A stretch of DNA of 64,000 bases from Mesorhizobium sp. GbtcB19 (GCF_019091085.1 NZ_JAGXJY010000007.1:124001-188000), one strand, 5' to 3'; positions 44,368 through 54,199 are shown, counted from the stretch's first letter. Program-made: numbers and translations. Notes: generated from the sequence alone by a model not told the origin.

Positions 44368-45744
44368 ATGAGCCAGGAGAGATCCGACACGCTGGTGCTT
44401 TTCGGAGCGACCGGCGACCTAGCGCATAAGAAGATTTTCCCGGCGCTCTATCAGATGGTCGCCAAGGGGACGCTGACCGAGCCGGTGATCGGCGTCGCCT
44501 TCGACCCCTGGGAGCTCCCCAAGCTGGTGGACCGCGCCCGCGACGGCATCGTCACCGCGCTGGGTTCCGTCGACGACAAGGCCTTTTCCAAGCTCGCCTC
44601 GCTGCTGCGCTATGTCAGCGGCGACTACAGGGATAGTGCGACCTTCGAGAAGCTGAAGACGGCGCTGGGTTCGGCGCAACGGCCGCTGCACTATATGGCC
44701 GTCCCCCCGACCATGTTCGAGACCGTCGTGCAAGGGTTGGAGCAGTCCGGTACCGCGCGCGGCGCGCGGCTGATGGTGGAAAAGCCTTTCGGCCACGACC
44801 TGCAGTCGGCGCGCTGGCTGAACCGAGTGCTGCATCTGGTGTTCAACGAACAGTCGATATTCCGCATCGACCACTATCTCGGCAAGGAAGCGATCCAGAA
44901 CCTGCTCTATTTCCGCTTCGCCAATTCCTTCCTCGAGCCGATCTGGAACCGCAACTTCGTCGAGAGCGTGCAGATCACCATGGCCGAGGATTTCGGCGTC
45001 GAGGGCCGCGGCAAATTCTATGACGATGTCGGCTGCATCCGCGACGTGATCGAGAACCACCTGCTTAACATCCTTCTGCTGTTGGCCATGGAGCCGCCGG
45101 TCGGCCGCTCAGCCGACGACCTGATCGACGAGAAGGTGCAGGTGCTGCGCGCCATCCGCACGCTGACCAGGGACGATGTCGTGCGCGGCCAGTTCGACGG
45201 CTATCTCGCCGAACCGGGGGTGCGGCCGAACTCGCCGGTCGAAACCTTCGCCGCGGTGCGCTTCTTCGTCGATACCTGGCGCTGGCGGGATGTGCCTTTC
45301 TTCATCCGCGCCGGCAAGAACATGCCGGTGCACGCCACCGAGGTGATCGTACGGCTGAAGCGGCCGCCGCTCGACGTCTTCGATCCGATCAAGCCAAGCG
45401 ACGCCAATTATGTGCGCTTCCGCATCGACCCGCAGGTGGCGATCTCGATCGGCGCGCAGCGCAAGATCGCCGGCGACGACATGCTCGGCGAGCAGGTGGA
45501 ACTGACCGCGCTGGACGACACCAAGGGCGACATGCCGCCCTACGAACGGCTGATCGGCGACGCCATGAACGGCAACGGCCAGCTGTTCACGCGCCAGGAC
45601 GCCGCCGAGCTTGCCTGGCGCATCGTCGGGCCGGTACTCGGCGACACCACGGCGCCGGCAACCTATGCGCCCAAGACCTGGGGACCGGCCGATGCCATGA
45701 ACGGCTTCGGCCCGCCCGACGGCTGGATCAATCCGATGAAGTAA
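44368..45744 (+). CDS. zwf: Glucose-6-phosphate 1-dehydrogenase
   Basis: The 458-residue product has [20 protein letters not shown], the active-site motif [16 protein letters not shown] and [10 protein letters not shown]. It oxidises glucose 6-phosphate to 6-phosphogluconolactone, producing NADPH. It is somewhat shorter than typical 490-residue forms. ATG 44368 follows AGGGGAGACAAGGC. A lactonase gene (pgl) is not adjacent. Confidence 0.96.
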   Translation: MSQERSDTLVLFGATGDLAHKKIFPALYQMVAKGTLTEPVIGVAFDPWELPKLVDRARDGIVTALGSVDDKAFSKLASLLRYVSGDYRDSATFEKLKTALGSAQRPLHYMAVPPTMFETVVQGLEQSGTARGARLMVEKPFGHDLQSARWLNRVLHLVFNEQSIFRIDHYLGKEAIQNLLYFRFANSFLEPIWNRNFVESVQITMAEDFGVEGRGKFYDDVGCIRDVIENHLLNILLLLAMEPPVGRSADDLIDEKVQVLRAIRTLTRDDVVRGQFDGYLAEPGVRPNSPVETFAAVRFFVDTWRWRDVPFFIRAGKNMPVHATEVIVRLKRPPLDVFDPIKPSDANYVRFRIDPQVAISIGAQRKIAGDDMLGEQVELTALDDTKGDMPPYERLIGDAMNGNGQLFTRQDAAELAWRIVGPVLGDTTAPATYAPKTWGPADAMNGFGPPDGWINPMK

Positions 45745-45763
45745 TTTTCGGGGGGAGGACGAA

Positions 45764-46468
45764 ATGGCGAAGGCAGCAAAGAAAGCCGAGGCGAGCGGCG
45801 ATCCGATCGTGCTCACCATCGATGTCGGCGGCTCGCATGTGAAGATCCTGACCAGCGCCGGCGGCGAGATGCGCCGCGTCGCGTCCGGCCCGAGCCTGAC
45901 GCCCGACCAGGTCGTCGCTTCGGTCAAGAAGCTGGCCGAGGGCCTGGATTACGACGTCATCTCGATGGGCTATCCCGGCCCGGTGCGCGACAACAAGCCT
46001 TCGCTCGATCCCTTCAATCTCGGCAAGGGCTGGAACGGCTATGATTTCACCGCCGCCTTTGGCAAGCCGGTAAAGCTGGTCAACGACGCGCTGATGCAGG
46101 CGATCGGCAGCTATGACGGCGGCCGCATGCTGTTCCTCGGTCTCGGCACGGGGCTGGGCGCCGCCATGATCATCAAGAATGTCGGCCAGCCCATGGAACT
46201 TGCCCACCTGCCTTACAAAAAAGGCGCGAGCTTCGAGGATTATGTCGGCGAGCGCGGCCTGGAAAAGCGCGGCAAGAGGAAGTGGCGCAAATACGTTTTC
46301 GACGTCGTCGACAGGCTTCGTGCCGCGTTGCAGCCGGACTACATCGTGATCGGCGGCGGCAATGTCGACAAGCTCGATGAATTGCCTGAAAAATCCCGGC
46401 GCGGCGACAACACTCGCGCCTTCGAGGGTGGTTTTCGTCTATGGCGCGACAAGGCGCTGATCGTCTGA
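45764..46468 (+). CDS. ROK-family glucokinase (polyphosphate glucokinase-like)
   Basis: This 234-residue protein has the ATPase-core motif LTIDVGGSHVKILTSAG, VSMGYPGPV-like MGYPGPVRDNKP, catalytic Asp in KLVNDALMQAIG and LGLGTGLGAAMI. Its length and lack of the CxCGxxGC zinc motif resemble polyphosphate/ATP glucokinases. It lies 19 bases after zwf behind GGGGGAGGACG, and would feed glucose freed by the glucoamylase into the pathway. Confidence 0.9.
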   Translation: MAKAAKKAEASGDPIVLTIDVGGSHVKILTSAGGEMRRVASGPSLTPDQVVASVKKLAEGLDYDVISMGYPGPVRDNKPSLDPFNLGKGWNGYDFTAAFGKPVKLVNDALMQAIGSYDGGRMLFLGLGTGLGAAMIIKNVGQPMELAHLPYKKGASFEDYVGERGLEKRGKRKWRKYVFDVVDRLRAALQPDYIVIGGGNVDKLDELPEKSRRGDNTRAFEGGFRLWRDKALIV

Positions 46469-46626
46469 TATTGTTACATTTCAGTATTATTGTTCAAAAT
46501 AGCGTGTAACTGCGCAACAGATCATTGCGCCGCGCAGATTTGCCGACTAGGAATTCGCCGGCCTGCGGCACCAAGCACCTTTTCGGATACGCAAAATAAC
46601 GTCCGCAGCGCTTTGACATTACAGAT

Positions 46627-46650
46627 CGCGAAAAGCGAATCGCTTTCGCG
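46627..46650. promoter_or_regulatory. Inverted repeat in mucR leader
   Basis: CGCGAAAAGCG and CGCTTTCGCG form a 10-bp inverted repeat with one bulge, centred about 40 bases before the mucR GTG. The upstream 46469-46560 is AT-rich, as expected for a MucR-bound region. Autoregulation by MucR is an inference. Confidence 0.4.
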
Positions 46651-46678
46651 GCATTGCGGCACAAAATGGAGGAACTAC

Positions 46679-47134
46679 GTGGACGAGGACACCAGTAAGG
46701 AAGTCGACCTGCTCGAGCTTACCGCGCACATCGTATCGGCCTATGTCGCGAAGAACCGCCTGCCCGCTTCGGGCCTGGGCGAGTTGATCGCCAGCGTCGC
46801 CTCGTCGATCGGCGGTATCAGCCAGCCGGCGGAACCAGCGGCGCCGCCGCCGGTCCCGGCCGTCAATCCCAAGCGTTCCGTGACGCCGGACTACATCATC
46901 TGCCTCGAGGACGGGAAGAAGTTCAAATCGCTGAAGCGCCATATCGGCGTGCATTTCGGCCTGACGCCGGAGGCTTACCGGACCAAATGGGGCTTGCCCG
47001 CCGACTATCCGATGGTTGCTCCCAATTATGCTGCCTCGCGCTCGCAGCTGGCCAAATCGATCGGCCTTGGCCGCAAGGCGGAGCCGGAACCGGTGAAGCC
47101 CGCCAAGGGCAGGAAGGCCAAGGCGACCGCCTGA
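46679..47134 (+). CDS. MucR/Ros-family zinc-finger regulator
   Basis: GTG 46679 follows GGAGGAACTAC. The 151-residue product has an N-terminal oligomerisation region (LLELTAHIVSAYVAKNRL), a Pro/Ala linker and the Ros/MucR finger: YIICLEDGKKFKSLKRHIGV, then HFGLTPEAYRTKWGLPADYP and ASRSQLAKSIGLGRK. The second zinc-binding Cys of classical Ros is Asp here (CLED), as in several rhizobial MucR proteins. Such proteins bind AT-rich DNA and control exopolysaccharide and many other genes. Confidence 0.93.
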   Translation: MDEDTSKEVDLLELTAHIVSAYVAKNRLPASGLGELIASVASSIGGISQPAEPAAPPPVPAVNPKRSVTPDYIICLEDGKKFKSLKRHIGVHFGLTPEAYRTKWGLPADYPMVAPNYAASRSQLAKSIGLGRKAEPEPVKPAKGRKAKATA

Positions 47135-47162
47135 AATAGCGCGCCTGCACCAATGGTTTAAG

Positions 47163-47204
47163 GAAGCCTGCCGAGGAATCGACCTTGGCAGGCTTCGTGC
47201 TTTT
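47163..47204 (+). terminator. Intrinsic terminator of mucR
   Basis: GAAGCCTGCC and GGCAGGCTTC form a perfect 10-bp stem (47163-47196), followed by GTGCTTTTAT. It lies 28 bases after the mucR stop. Confidence 0.8.
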
Positions 47205-47224
47205 ATGGCTTGGATACCACCGCC

Positions 47225-47326
47225 AGAGCAATTCCAGGAAAAGTGTATAGCGGTTTTCCGTCCGGAATTGCGTAAAAACAAAGAGATGGAGCGTCTCACC
47301 GTTTCGCGGAAACGGTGAGACGCTCC
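47225..47326. repeat. RIME-like palindromic repeat, copy 4 (two hairpins)
   Basis: The core AGAGCAATTCCAGGAAAAGTG to CGGAATTGCG is followed by ACAAAGAGAT and a perfect 18-bp hairpin at 47288-47326 (GGAGCGTCTCACCGTTTC with its complement around GCG). It ends 16 bases before the aminotransferase ATG and so lies in that gene's leader. Confidence 0.85.
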
Positions 47327-47342
47327 ATTGGGGGGACAGGCC

Positions 47343-48443
47343 ATGAACTACGCCAGGATGCTGATCGAGAAGGAAGCGCCGGAGGAATACGGCTACGACC
47401 GCATCCGCTACAACCTCTCCGAAAGCTCCATCGCCGACCAGAAGCTCTCCGACATCGGTCTGACGCTGCCCGATCTGACGCTGTTCTATGGCGAGCATCG
47501 CGGCGACAAGCAATTGCGCGCGCTGATCGCCGGGCAGGACAAGGGCATTTCTCCCGACGACGTTCTGGTGACCGCGGGCGCGGCCGGCGCGCTGTTCATC
47601 ATCGCCACCTCGCTGCTGTCGGCCAGCGACCATCTCGTGGTCGTGCGGCCGAACTACGCCACCAACATCGAGACGCCGAAGGCGATCGGCTGCGCCGTCT
47701 CCTACATCGATCTCGATTTCGACCAGGGCTTTGCCGTCGACATCGATCGCCTCACGGCGGAGTTGCGGCCGAACACGAAACTGATCAGCGTCACCTGCCC
47801 GCACAACCCGACCGGCACGATGATGACTCGCGCCGAACTCGACACGCTGGTCGCGCTTGCCGAAAGCCGCAACTGTCGCCTGCTGGTCGACGAGACCTAT
47901 CGCGACCTCTCCTTTGGCGAGCGCTTGCCCACAGCGGCCTCGCTCAGTCCCAGCGCCATCAGCGTCTGCTCGCTGTCCAAGGCCTTCGGTATTCCGGGCA
48001 TCCGCATCGGCTGGCTGATAACCCGGGATCCGCAGCTGCAGGAAACCTTCCTCGCCGCCAAGGAGCAGATCGGCATTTGCGGCAGCGTCATCGACGAGGC
48101 GATCGCCCGCACGGTGCTCGAACGCCGCGACCCGTTCCTGGCGACGCTGCTGCCGGACATGGCCAGGCGCCGCGACATCGTCCAGGCCTGGATCGACGGC
48201 GAGCCGCTGGTCGACTGGGTGCGGCCGCAGGGTGGCGTCGTCGGCTTCCCACGCCTTAACGTCGATGCCGGCTTCGACCTCGATCGCTTCTACACAAGGC
48301 TGCTGGAGCAGCACGGCACCTATGTCGGTCCCGGCCACTGGTTCGAGATGCCGAAGCGCTTTTTCCGCCTCGGTTTCGGCTGGCCGACGGAAGCGGAATT
48401 GCGCGGTGGGCTGGCCGCCGTCTCGGCCGCGTTGAGGGGCTGA
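47343..48443 (+). CDS. PLP-dependent class I/II aminotransferase
   Basis: This 366-residue fold-type I enzyme has CPHNPTGTMM, LLVDETYRDL and the PLP Lys in VCSLSKAFGIPGIRIGW. The donor and acceptor are not evident. ATG 47343 follows a G-rich stretch (GGGGGGACAGG) right after the RIME-like repeat. Confidence 0.92.
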   Translation: MNYARMLIEKEAPEEYGYDRIRYNLSESSIADQKLSDIGLTLPDLTLFYGEHRGDKQLRALIAGQDKGISPDDVLVTAGAAGALFIIATSLLSASDHLVVVRPNYATNIETPKAIGCAVSYIDLDFDQGFAVDIDRLTAELRPNTKLISVTCPHNPTGTMMTRAELDTLVALAESRNCRLLVDETYRDLSFGERLPTAASLSPSAISVCSLSKAFGIPGIRIGWLITRDPQLQETFLAAKEQIGICGSVIDEAIARTVLERRDPFLATLLPDMARRRDIVQAWIDGEPLVDWVRPQGGVVGFPRLNVDAGFDLDRFYTRLLEQHGTYVGPGHWFEMPKRFFRLGFGWPTEAELRGGLAAVSAALRG

Positions 48444-48594
48444 GCCGCCATCCGAGAGAAAATTTCGATTTTCTTTGATCCAGCGCGGATTTTTGCGCGC
48501 ATGGCAAAACGAACTGGGCTAAAGGGTTGCGGCCGGACCAGCGCCCACCGTGGAAGTGCCCCGCCGGCAGTCGTCACAACGGGGCCCTCGAACC

Positions 48595-49833
48595 ATGACA
48601 GCCGAAGCAACTTCACCTGAACAGCGATACGCCGCTTTCCGGCACCGCCCCTTCCTCAGCTACTGGACGGCGCGCTTCCTCACCACCTTCGCCACCATGA
48701 TCGTGTCGGTCGCCGTCGGCTGGCAGGTCTATGACCTGACACGCGATCCGTTCGATCTCGGCATCGTCGGCATTGTCCAGTTCCTGCCTTCGCTCCTCCT
48801 TGTGCTGGTCACCGGCGTCGTCGCCGACCGCTTCGGCCGCCGGCTGATCATGACCTTGTCGACGGTGATCGAGGCCGCCTGCGCGCTGGTTCTCCTCATT
48901 TTGACCTTGCGCGGCCTGACCAGCCCGTTGCCGATCTTCGCCGTGCTGGTCATGTTCGGCATTGCGCGCGCCTTCTACGGGCCGGCTTCCTCCTCGCTGT
49001 TCGCCAATCTGGTGCCGCAGGAGGATTTTGCCAACGCCATTGCCTGGAATTCGTCGGCCTGGCAGACGGCGACGATCGTCGGCCCGGTCGCCGGCGGCCT
49101 GCTCTATGGCGTGTCGGCCGAAGTGGCCTATGCCACCGCCGCCGTGCTGATGCTTGCCGCCGCCGTGCTCATTTTCACCATTCCGAAGCCGGCGCAGCAG
49201 ACGGCCACCGACAAGCCGACGATGCAGACGCTGTTTGCCGGCTTCGGCTATATCTGGGGCGAGAAGATCGTGCTCGGCGCGATCTCGCTCGACCTGTTCG
49301 CCGTGCTTCTGTCCGGCGCCTCGGCGCTGCTGCCGGTCTATGCGCGCGACATCCTCGAGCTTGGCCCCTGGGGACTCGGCCTGCTGCGCTCGGCGCCTGG
49401 CATCGGCGCCATCTGCGTCGCCGTCTGGCTCGCCGGCCACCCGATCCGCGACCATGCCGGCAAGGTCATGCTGGGCTTCGTCGCGCTGTTCGGCGCCTTC
49501 ACCGTGCTGTTCGGCGTCTCGACCATCACCTGGCTGTCGATCGCAGCACTCGCCTTGCTCGGCGCCACCGACATGTTCAGCGTCTATATCCGCGAGACGC
49601 TGATCCAGCTTTGGACGCCCGACGAGGTGCGCGGCCGCGTCAACGCCGTCAACCAGGTCTTCGTCGGCGCCTCGAACGAAGTCGGCGAATTCCGCGCCGG
49701 CACCATGGCGGCGCTGATCGGCACGGTCCCCGCCGTGGTGATCGGCGGCATCGGCGCCATCGCCGTCGCGGGATTATGGGCCTGGCTGTTCCCCGCGTTG
49801 CGGCAGGTACGGCATCTCAACAGCCGGAATTGA
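48595..49833 (+). CDS. MFS exporter (EntS-like family)
   Basis: The 412-residue product has about 10-12 membrane segments and the MFS_3 pattern RPFLSYWTARFLTTFATMIV, TRDPFDLGIVGIVQFLP and VADRFGRRLIM between helices 2 and 3. The family includes the enterobactin exporter EntS and drug exporters. The substrate is unknown. ATG 48595 was chosen by alignment to family N-termini. Confidence 0.9.
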   Translation: MTAEATSPEQRYAAFRHRPFLSYWTARFLTTFATMIVSVAVGWQVYDLTRDPFDLGIVGIVQFLPSLLLVLVTGVVADRFGRRLIMTLSTVIEAACALVLLILTLRGLTSPLPIFAVLVMFGIARAFYGPASSSLFANLVPQEDFANAIAWNSSAWQTATIVGPVAGGLLYGVSAEVAYATAAVLMLAAAVLIFTIPKPAQQTATDKPTMQTLFAGFGYIWGEKIVLGAISLDLFAVLLSGASALLPVYARDILELGPWGLGLLRSAPGIGAICVAVWLAGHPIRDHAGKVMLGFVALFGAFTVLFGVSTITWLSIAALALLGATDMFSVYIRETLIQLWTPDEVRGRVNAVNQVFVGASNEVGEFRAGTMAALIGTVPAVVIGGIGAIAVAGLWAWLFPALRQVRHLNSRN

Positions 49834-50031
49834 TTGAGTCTTTATCCAAGCCGCCGGACCCGACACTCGGGCCGGGCAGCTTGCGCCGACATCCGCAATT
49901 GCCTTCATCGGTTGACCGATCGCCGCACGCGCCAAAGCTTCGCCCCTGGGCAACGTGAATGGCTTCACGGTTCGAGCGCTCCCGTTTGTTACTATTCGCC
50001 AGCCGAGCGACGAGGCAACGGGGGCAAGCCC

Positions 50032-52377
50032 ATGTTTCATTCCAGGCACCTGTTCTGGTCAGATCAGCTCTTGGCCAGATTGACTGTCCTGCTTGTCACC
50101 CTGATTGCCTGGCCGATCAGCGGCGCCAAGGCGCAGGAAGTGGAGACGGTTCGAGTCGCAACTTTCAATGCCTATCTGCTTTCGCCGATCTTCAAATGCG
50201 CCAATCCGAACTTCGCCGACTGCCTCGTGCAGATTCAGGGCCAGACCGAAAAACAGGCCGAGCATCTGGCCAACACTATCCTCAAGGACACTGACCGCTT
50301 CGATATAATCGCCATCAACGAGGCATGGGATGAGGACGCCAAGCAGATCCTCATCGACAAGCTCAAGCCCGTCTATCCGAATTATGTCGGCAAAATCGAC
50401 GCTGCGCTGCTGAAGGTTCGACCGCAGGCTATCGCCGACGCCATCACCAGTCTCGATCCTGCGGCTGCCGTGGCTATCTATGGCGAGCCGGTCGAGAAGA
50501 TCGACGGCGAGGATAGCGGCCTGATGTTGTTTGCCAAGAAGGACTTCAAGTTCCTGCCGCTGCCCGACGACAGCTTCAAATGGGGCAAGAACGACGGCGA
50601 GACGCTGGACGCAGTCACTGACGAGGTCGGCTTCACCCTCTACGACCATTGCGGCGGTGTCGACTGCCTGTCGGGCAAGGGCGCGGCGATCGTGCGGCTG
50701 CTGCATTTGCCTTCACAAAGCAACTACACGGTCGTTTTCACCCACTTGCAGGCCGACTATTTCGACAAGAGTCCGCCCGAGCTGCACGCCGACGCGCGCG
50801 ATGCGCAGTTCGACCAGATCGAGAAGCTGATCGAGACAACGCTGTCGCCGCTGACGCCGGCGCAGCGCAAGCGCGAGCGCGTCCTGGTGATGGGCGATAT
50901 GAACGTGCCGCTGTTCCACCCGCCGACGGGCGAATGGGCGCGCCGCTTCGCCACCCCCGGCAAGTATTGGACGTCCCAGCACTACGACAGCTGGGCGGCG
51001 ACCAACCGCGCCGATCCCGGCATTTCCAACTATGTCGACGGCGAGCGCTACGATTACATCCTTGCCGCGCCGAAGCCTTATCTGAGCGGCGGCATCGAAG
51101 GACCGATCTGCGTTCAGCACGTGACCATCCCGGTCGATTTTGTCGACCTCGAAAGTGACCACAATCTGCTGACCGCCGACCTCAACCTCGGCAACAATTT
51201 TTGCAGCCCGTCCATCGCCTATCCGGTCAATCTGACGGCGAAGAAGGGCCCGGACGGCAAACCGCAGGCCGAAGAGCTGATCGACTTCAGGAACGGCCAG
51301 GACGTCACGCAGATCCGCTATCCGGGGTCCATGCAATGGTTCCATGTCGTGCGCCAGGACGCCGGCAGCTATTCGATCGGACCCGACAGTCCGGACGTCA
51401 ACATCGACATCTTTCAGCCGTCCAACATGACGACGCCGATCTCCAGCTACTATGGCGACACAAGGACCGTGCATGACGGCGAACACATTTTCACCGTCCA
51501 CACTTATGCGCTGCCGAAGGAGTTCTTTATCCGCGTCACCGGCAAGGACCGCAAGTGGCAGGGCAACTATGCGCTTCTGGTTCGCCGCCACACTTGTGCG
51601 ACGAAGGAAGAGGCCTGCCCGCTGCAGCCAGGCGAGCCGCCGCAGTTTGCCGCGTTCACCGAAGCCGGCAGCCTGCTTGGCAGCCAGAATGAGGCATGGT
51701 TCCGTTTCGACGTGGTCGGGCAGGCCGACAGCGGCGCCGACCAGACCGTCACGCTGACGGCAGATGGTCTGCCCGATCCTGCGAGCTACAAGGCGACGCT
51801 GGAGGAGTTCGACAACCCCCACGGCAGCGAGCCGCCGATTGCGGTCTCCGGCACCAGCCGCATCATCAGCGGCGCCATGGGCGACCGCACACGTGGCTAT
51901 CTCGTCATCCATCAGGCGGCGGCCGGAAGCCAGCCCGTGCGGGTGAGCGCCTCCATGCAGACCACGGTGCGAAATCTGGAGCTTAAGGCACTGATCTGCG
52001 AGGATGAAACCAATCCTGAATTCGGCTCCGACGACATCTTCACCCAGCTGTCGCTTGACAGCCGCACCATCCGCTTCCCAGCCTCGGGCGAGGTCGAATT
52101 CGACTGCGATGACTCCGCCGATCAGAAGGACTGGGCGACGAAGTTTGGCAGCTCTGAGCTCACATTCGTCGATCATGCCGGACTGAAGGTCTTTGAGCAG
52201 GACGACACCAGCCCGGACGATCCCAGCCACGTCGGAGAGTTTCCGGACCTGCCGCCCGGTGCAAGCTCGATCGACGGCGTGCGCGACCCCCTGATCTGGA
52301 ATTTCGAGGGCGGCCGCTACCGGCTCAATTACGAGCTGAGGATGAGAAAGAACGAACCAGTGGCCGCAGCGCCGTGA
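50032..52377 (+). CDS. Large secreted endonuclease/exonuclease/phosphatase-fold protein
   Basis: This 781-residue product has a signal peptide (LTVLLVTLIAWPISGAKAQ) and an EEP domain (about 35-385) with all main motifs: VRVATFNAYLLS, INEAWD with the metal Glu, VMGDMNVP, RYDYILAAP and LESDHNLLTADL. The fold covers sphingomyelinases, DNases and inositol phosphatases. The remaining 400 residues form two or three beta-rich domains without a recognised family, perhaps for substrate or surface binding. Five or more Cys residues fit an extracellular location. Confidence 0.85.
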   Translation: MFHSRHLFWSDQLLARLTVLLVTLIAWPISGAKAQEVETVRVATFNAYLLSPIFKCANPNFADCLVQIQGQTEKQAEHLANTILKDTDRFDIIAINEAWDEDAKQILIDKLKPVYPNYVGKIDAALLKVRPQAIADAITSLDPAAAVAIYGEPVEKIDGEDSGLMLFAKKDFKFLPLPDDSFKWGKNDGETLDAVTDEVGFTLYDHCGGVDCLSGKGAAIVRLLHLPSQSNYTVVFTHLQADYFDKSPPELHADARDAQFDQIEKLIETTLSPLTPAQRKRERVLVMGDMNVPLFHPPTGEWARRFATPGKYWTSQHYDSWAATNRADPGISNYVDGERYDYILAAPKPYLSGGIEGPICVQHVTIPVDFVDLESDHNLLTADLNLGNNFCSPSIAYPVNLTAKKGPDGKPQAEELIDFRNGQDVTQIRYPGSMQWFHVVRQDAGSYSIGPDSPDVNIDIFQPSNMTTPISSYYGDTRTVHDGEHIFTVHTYALPKEFFIRVTGKDRKWQGNYALLVRRHTCATKEEACPLQPGEPPQFAAFTEAGSLLGSQNEAWFRFDVVGQADSGADQTVTLTADGLPDPASYKATLEEFDNPHGSEPPIAVSGTSRIISGAMGDRTRGYLVIHQAAAGSQPVRVSASMQTTVRNLELKALICEDETNPEFGSDDIFTQLSLDSRTIRFPASGEVEFDCDDSADQKDWATKFGSSELTFVDHAGLKVFEQDDTSPDDPSHVGEFPDLPPGASSIDGVRDPLIWNFEGGRYRLNYELRMRKNEPVAAAP

Positions 52378-52398
52378 CCCATCCTTGCCTCGGTTCCA

Positions 52399-52629
52399 CT
52401 ACTCCGAAAAGCTCACGCTGACGCCGCGCTGCCGAAAATAGGCCTGCATCAACTTGCGGCCGGCGCGGTTGTTCTGCACCAGCTTGGCCGGATCGAACAC
52501 CGCCTGTTTCTTCCCCTCGCGTGCCAGCGCCGCCTTGAGTGCCGCGATATGCGCATCGAGGTCGGCATTGTCGGCTCGGAGTGAGGCATAGATATTTTCG
52601 GTCGCCTCGGCCAGGGTCAGTTCGCTCAC
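52399..52629 (-). CDS. Small hypothetical protein, 76 residues
   Basis: GTG 52629 follows AAGGACGACACT. The product starts with VSELTLAEATENIYASLRA, contains a predicted helical N-terminus (ADLDAHIAALKAALAREGK) and ends with a basic segment (NNRAGRKLMQAYFRQRG). No family is recognised. It is convergent with the EEP gene, 21 bases apart. The 286 bases upstream hold no other gene that I can support. Confidence 0.68.
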   Translation of the reverse strand: MSELTLAEATENIYASLRADNADLDAHIAALKAALAREGKKQAVFDPAKLVQNNRAGRKLMQAYFRQRGVSVSFSE

Positions 52630-52915
52630 AGTGTCGTCCTTTTGATTGATCGGGCGGCGCCTTAGCACAGATTCGCCGCTCGTCGATACCGGAGAGATTG
52701 TCAGTGCAAGGGCTCGCTGGTTGGTGCCATGCTGGGCGGCGATCGGTGGCATCCTCCCTGGCGCAACGCCAGGTCCGGCATCCGGACGGCCGCAACCTGA
52801 TCGAGCCGGCCACCAGATCGACATTTGGCGCTGTCGGCATTCGACGGCAACGAACGACATGGGCCGTGAGCGGACTGGCTATAGAGGCTCTTCCAAAAAG
52901 GAGACGCCTTTTTTG

Positions 52916-54004
52916 CTAATCCGGGAGCCGTACTTCGCATTGTCGCATAAGCCAGGGATCACCATGGGCCATGAGCTTTCCCTGATCGACAAGGGCCACG
53001 ATACGGGTCAGCAGCATCAGGTCGCCGACCTGGATATACGGCTCCATATTGTGTCCCATGGTCTCCGCGATGACCCGTGCAACCTTGCGCCAATCCTTGC
53101 TGGCCCGCTCGAGAAGGAGCTCATCGAAGACATCGACAGGCGCCGAGACGAGCCCGGAATCGGCGACGATGCGGAACGGTGCGTTTTCGGATTTCAAACT
53201 CAGCCAGCGTCGCGCGGCCACCTCTCGTTCCTGGCTCGTCATCGCGCGTTCCGTGCCGAACAACAAGGCGAGCTCCGTTTCGCTCATGAGCGAGACGGCC
53301 TGTACGGGGGTCGACAGTCGCGGCTTGCCGTCGGGCCGCGTCAACGGCATTTGCAACCCGGTGACGTCGATGATGTCGTAGGGGCGGTCGCCGAGGCGAT
53401 CCACCAAGGCCAGGAAGAAAGCATGCTCCCGGGCACTATGGCGTCCGACCCAGACGACGAGGCGGTCCGAGGTCGACATGATTTGCTTCCAGAAACCGTC
53501 GAAATCGACGTCATACTCGTCGTACATCGACGCCCACCAGCGCGCTCGTGCCGAGGACTCCTGGGAATCGATTGGGCCGCAGCTGAGATCGTCCCGAAAA
53601 CTGATAACATCGTCGGTACGCCCGCTCGAGCGGATCGCCCGGCGAAGCGAACCACCCGCCGAACTGCCGGGCGCGATGTGCAGTATGCCGCTGCGCCACC
53701 TCTGCGTTCCGTCGGCGTTCAGATCCCTTTTGAAATAGTCGGTGCGGGAAAGGGTGACATGGACGACCAACCGTCCATCCGACAGCAGCAGCCGGTATGT
53801 GGAAGTTTGGCCGGACGACCATTGGGCGGCGAAGCGGACTTCTTCATTCCCGTAGGTCAAGCCTTGGATCTCGGCTAGTTCACCACTGGAACCATCGATG
53901 GCGCACACGACGAGGTGATCATCGACAATCTTGATCTCGATCGTCGTGGTCGTGTGCCGGTCGTTCCCGGCAATCCAGCGACCAGCAAAATCCTCCATCG
54001 GCAC
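52916..54004 (-). CDS. DUF1835/DUF3658 protein with extra N-terminal domain
   Basis: The 362-residue product has a DUF1835 domain from about residue 105 (LHIAPGSSAGGSLRRAIR, FRDDLSCGPID) and a C-terminal DUF3658-like part (about 220-355, ending with DLMLLTRIVALVDQGKL and EVRLP). The first 95 residues are beta-rich (MPMEDFAGRWIAGNDRHTTT, RLLLSDGRLVVHVTLSRTD) and look like a small barrel not usual in this family. The biochemical role of the family is not established. It stands alone with gaps at both sides. Confidence 0.8.
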   Translation of the reverse strand: MPMEDFAGRWIAGNDRHTTTTIEIKIVDDHLVVCAIDGSSGELAEIQGLTYGNEEVRFAAQWSSGQTSTYRLLLSDGRLVVHVTLSRTDYFKRDLNADGTQRWRSGILHIAPGSSAGGSLRRAIRSSGRTDDVISFRDDLSCGPIDSQESSARARWWASMYDEYDVDFDGFWKQIMSTSDRLVVWVGRHSAREHAFFLALVDRLGDRPYDIIDVTGLQMPLTRPDGKPRLSTPVQAVSLMSETELALLFGTERAMTSQEREVAARRWLSLKSENAPFRIVADSGLVSAPVDVFDELLLERASKDWRKVARVIAETMGHNMEPYIQVGDLMLLTRIVALVDQGKLMAHGDPWLMRQCEVRLPD

Positions 54005-54199
54005 GACCTTGACCCTCGCTATTGCTCATACACAGATTAGCTCAGCCGTCTCGCCGATGCACTTGGCGTGTCCGTTGTCGATCGAGCGACGCAACGCGTG
54101 CAATGACCGGAATGCAGGAGCAGAGCGGTCGTTAACGCATTGCCATGCATTAGTTGTCTTCGGGTCAAAGCCGGCCGTTGATGGTCAGAGGCCTTCGCC

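Noticed and set aside
49834-50031. N-terminal extension of the EEP protein
   Set aside because: It would place 66 Arg-rich residues before an otherwise normal signal peptide starting at 50032.
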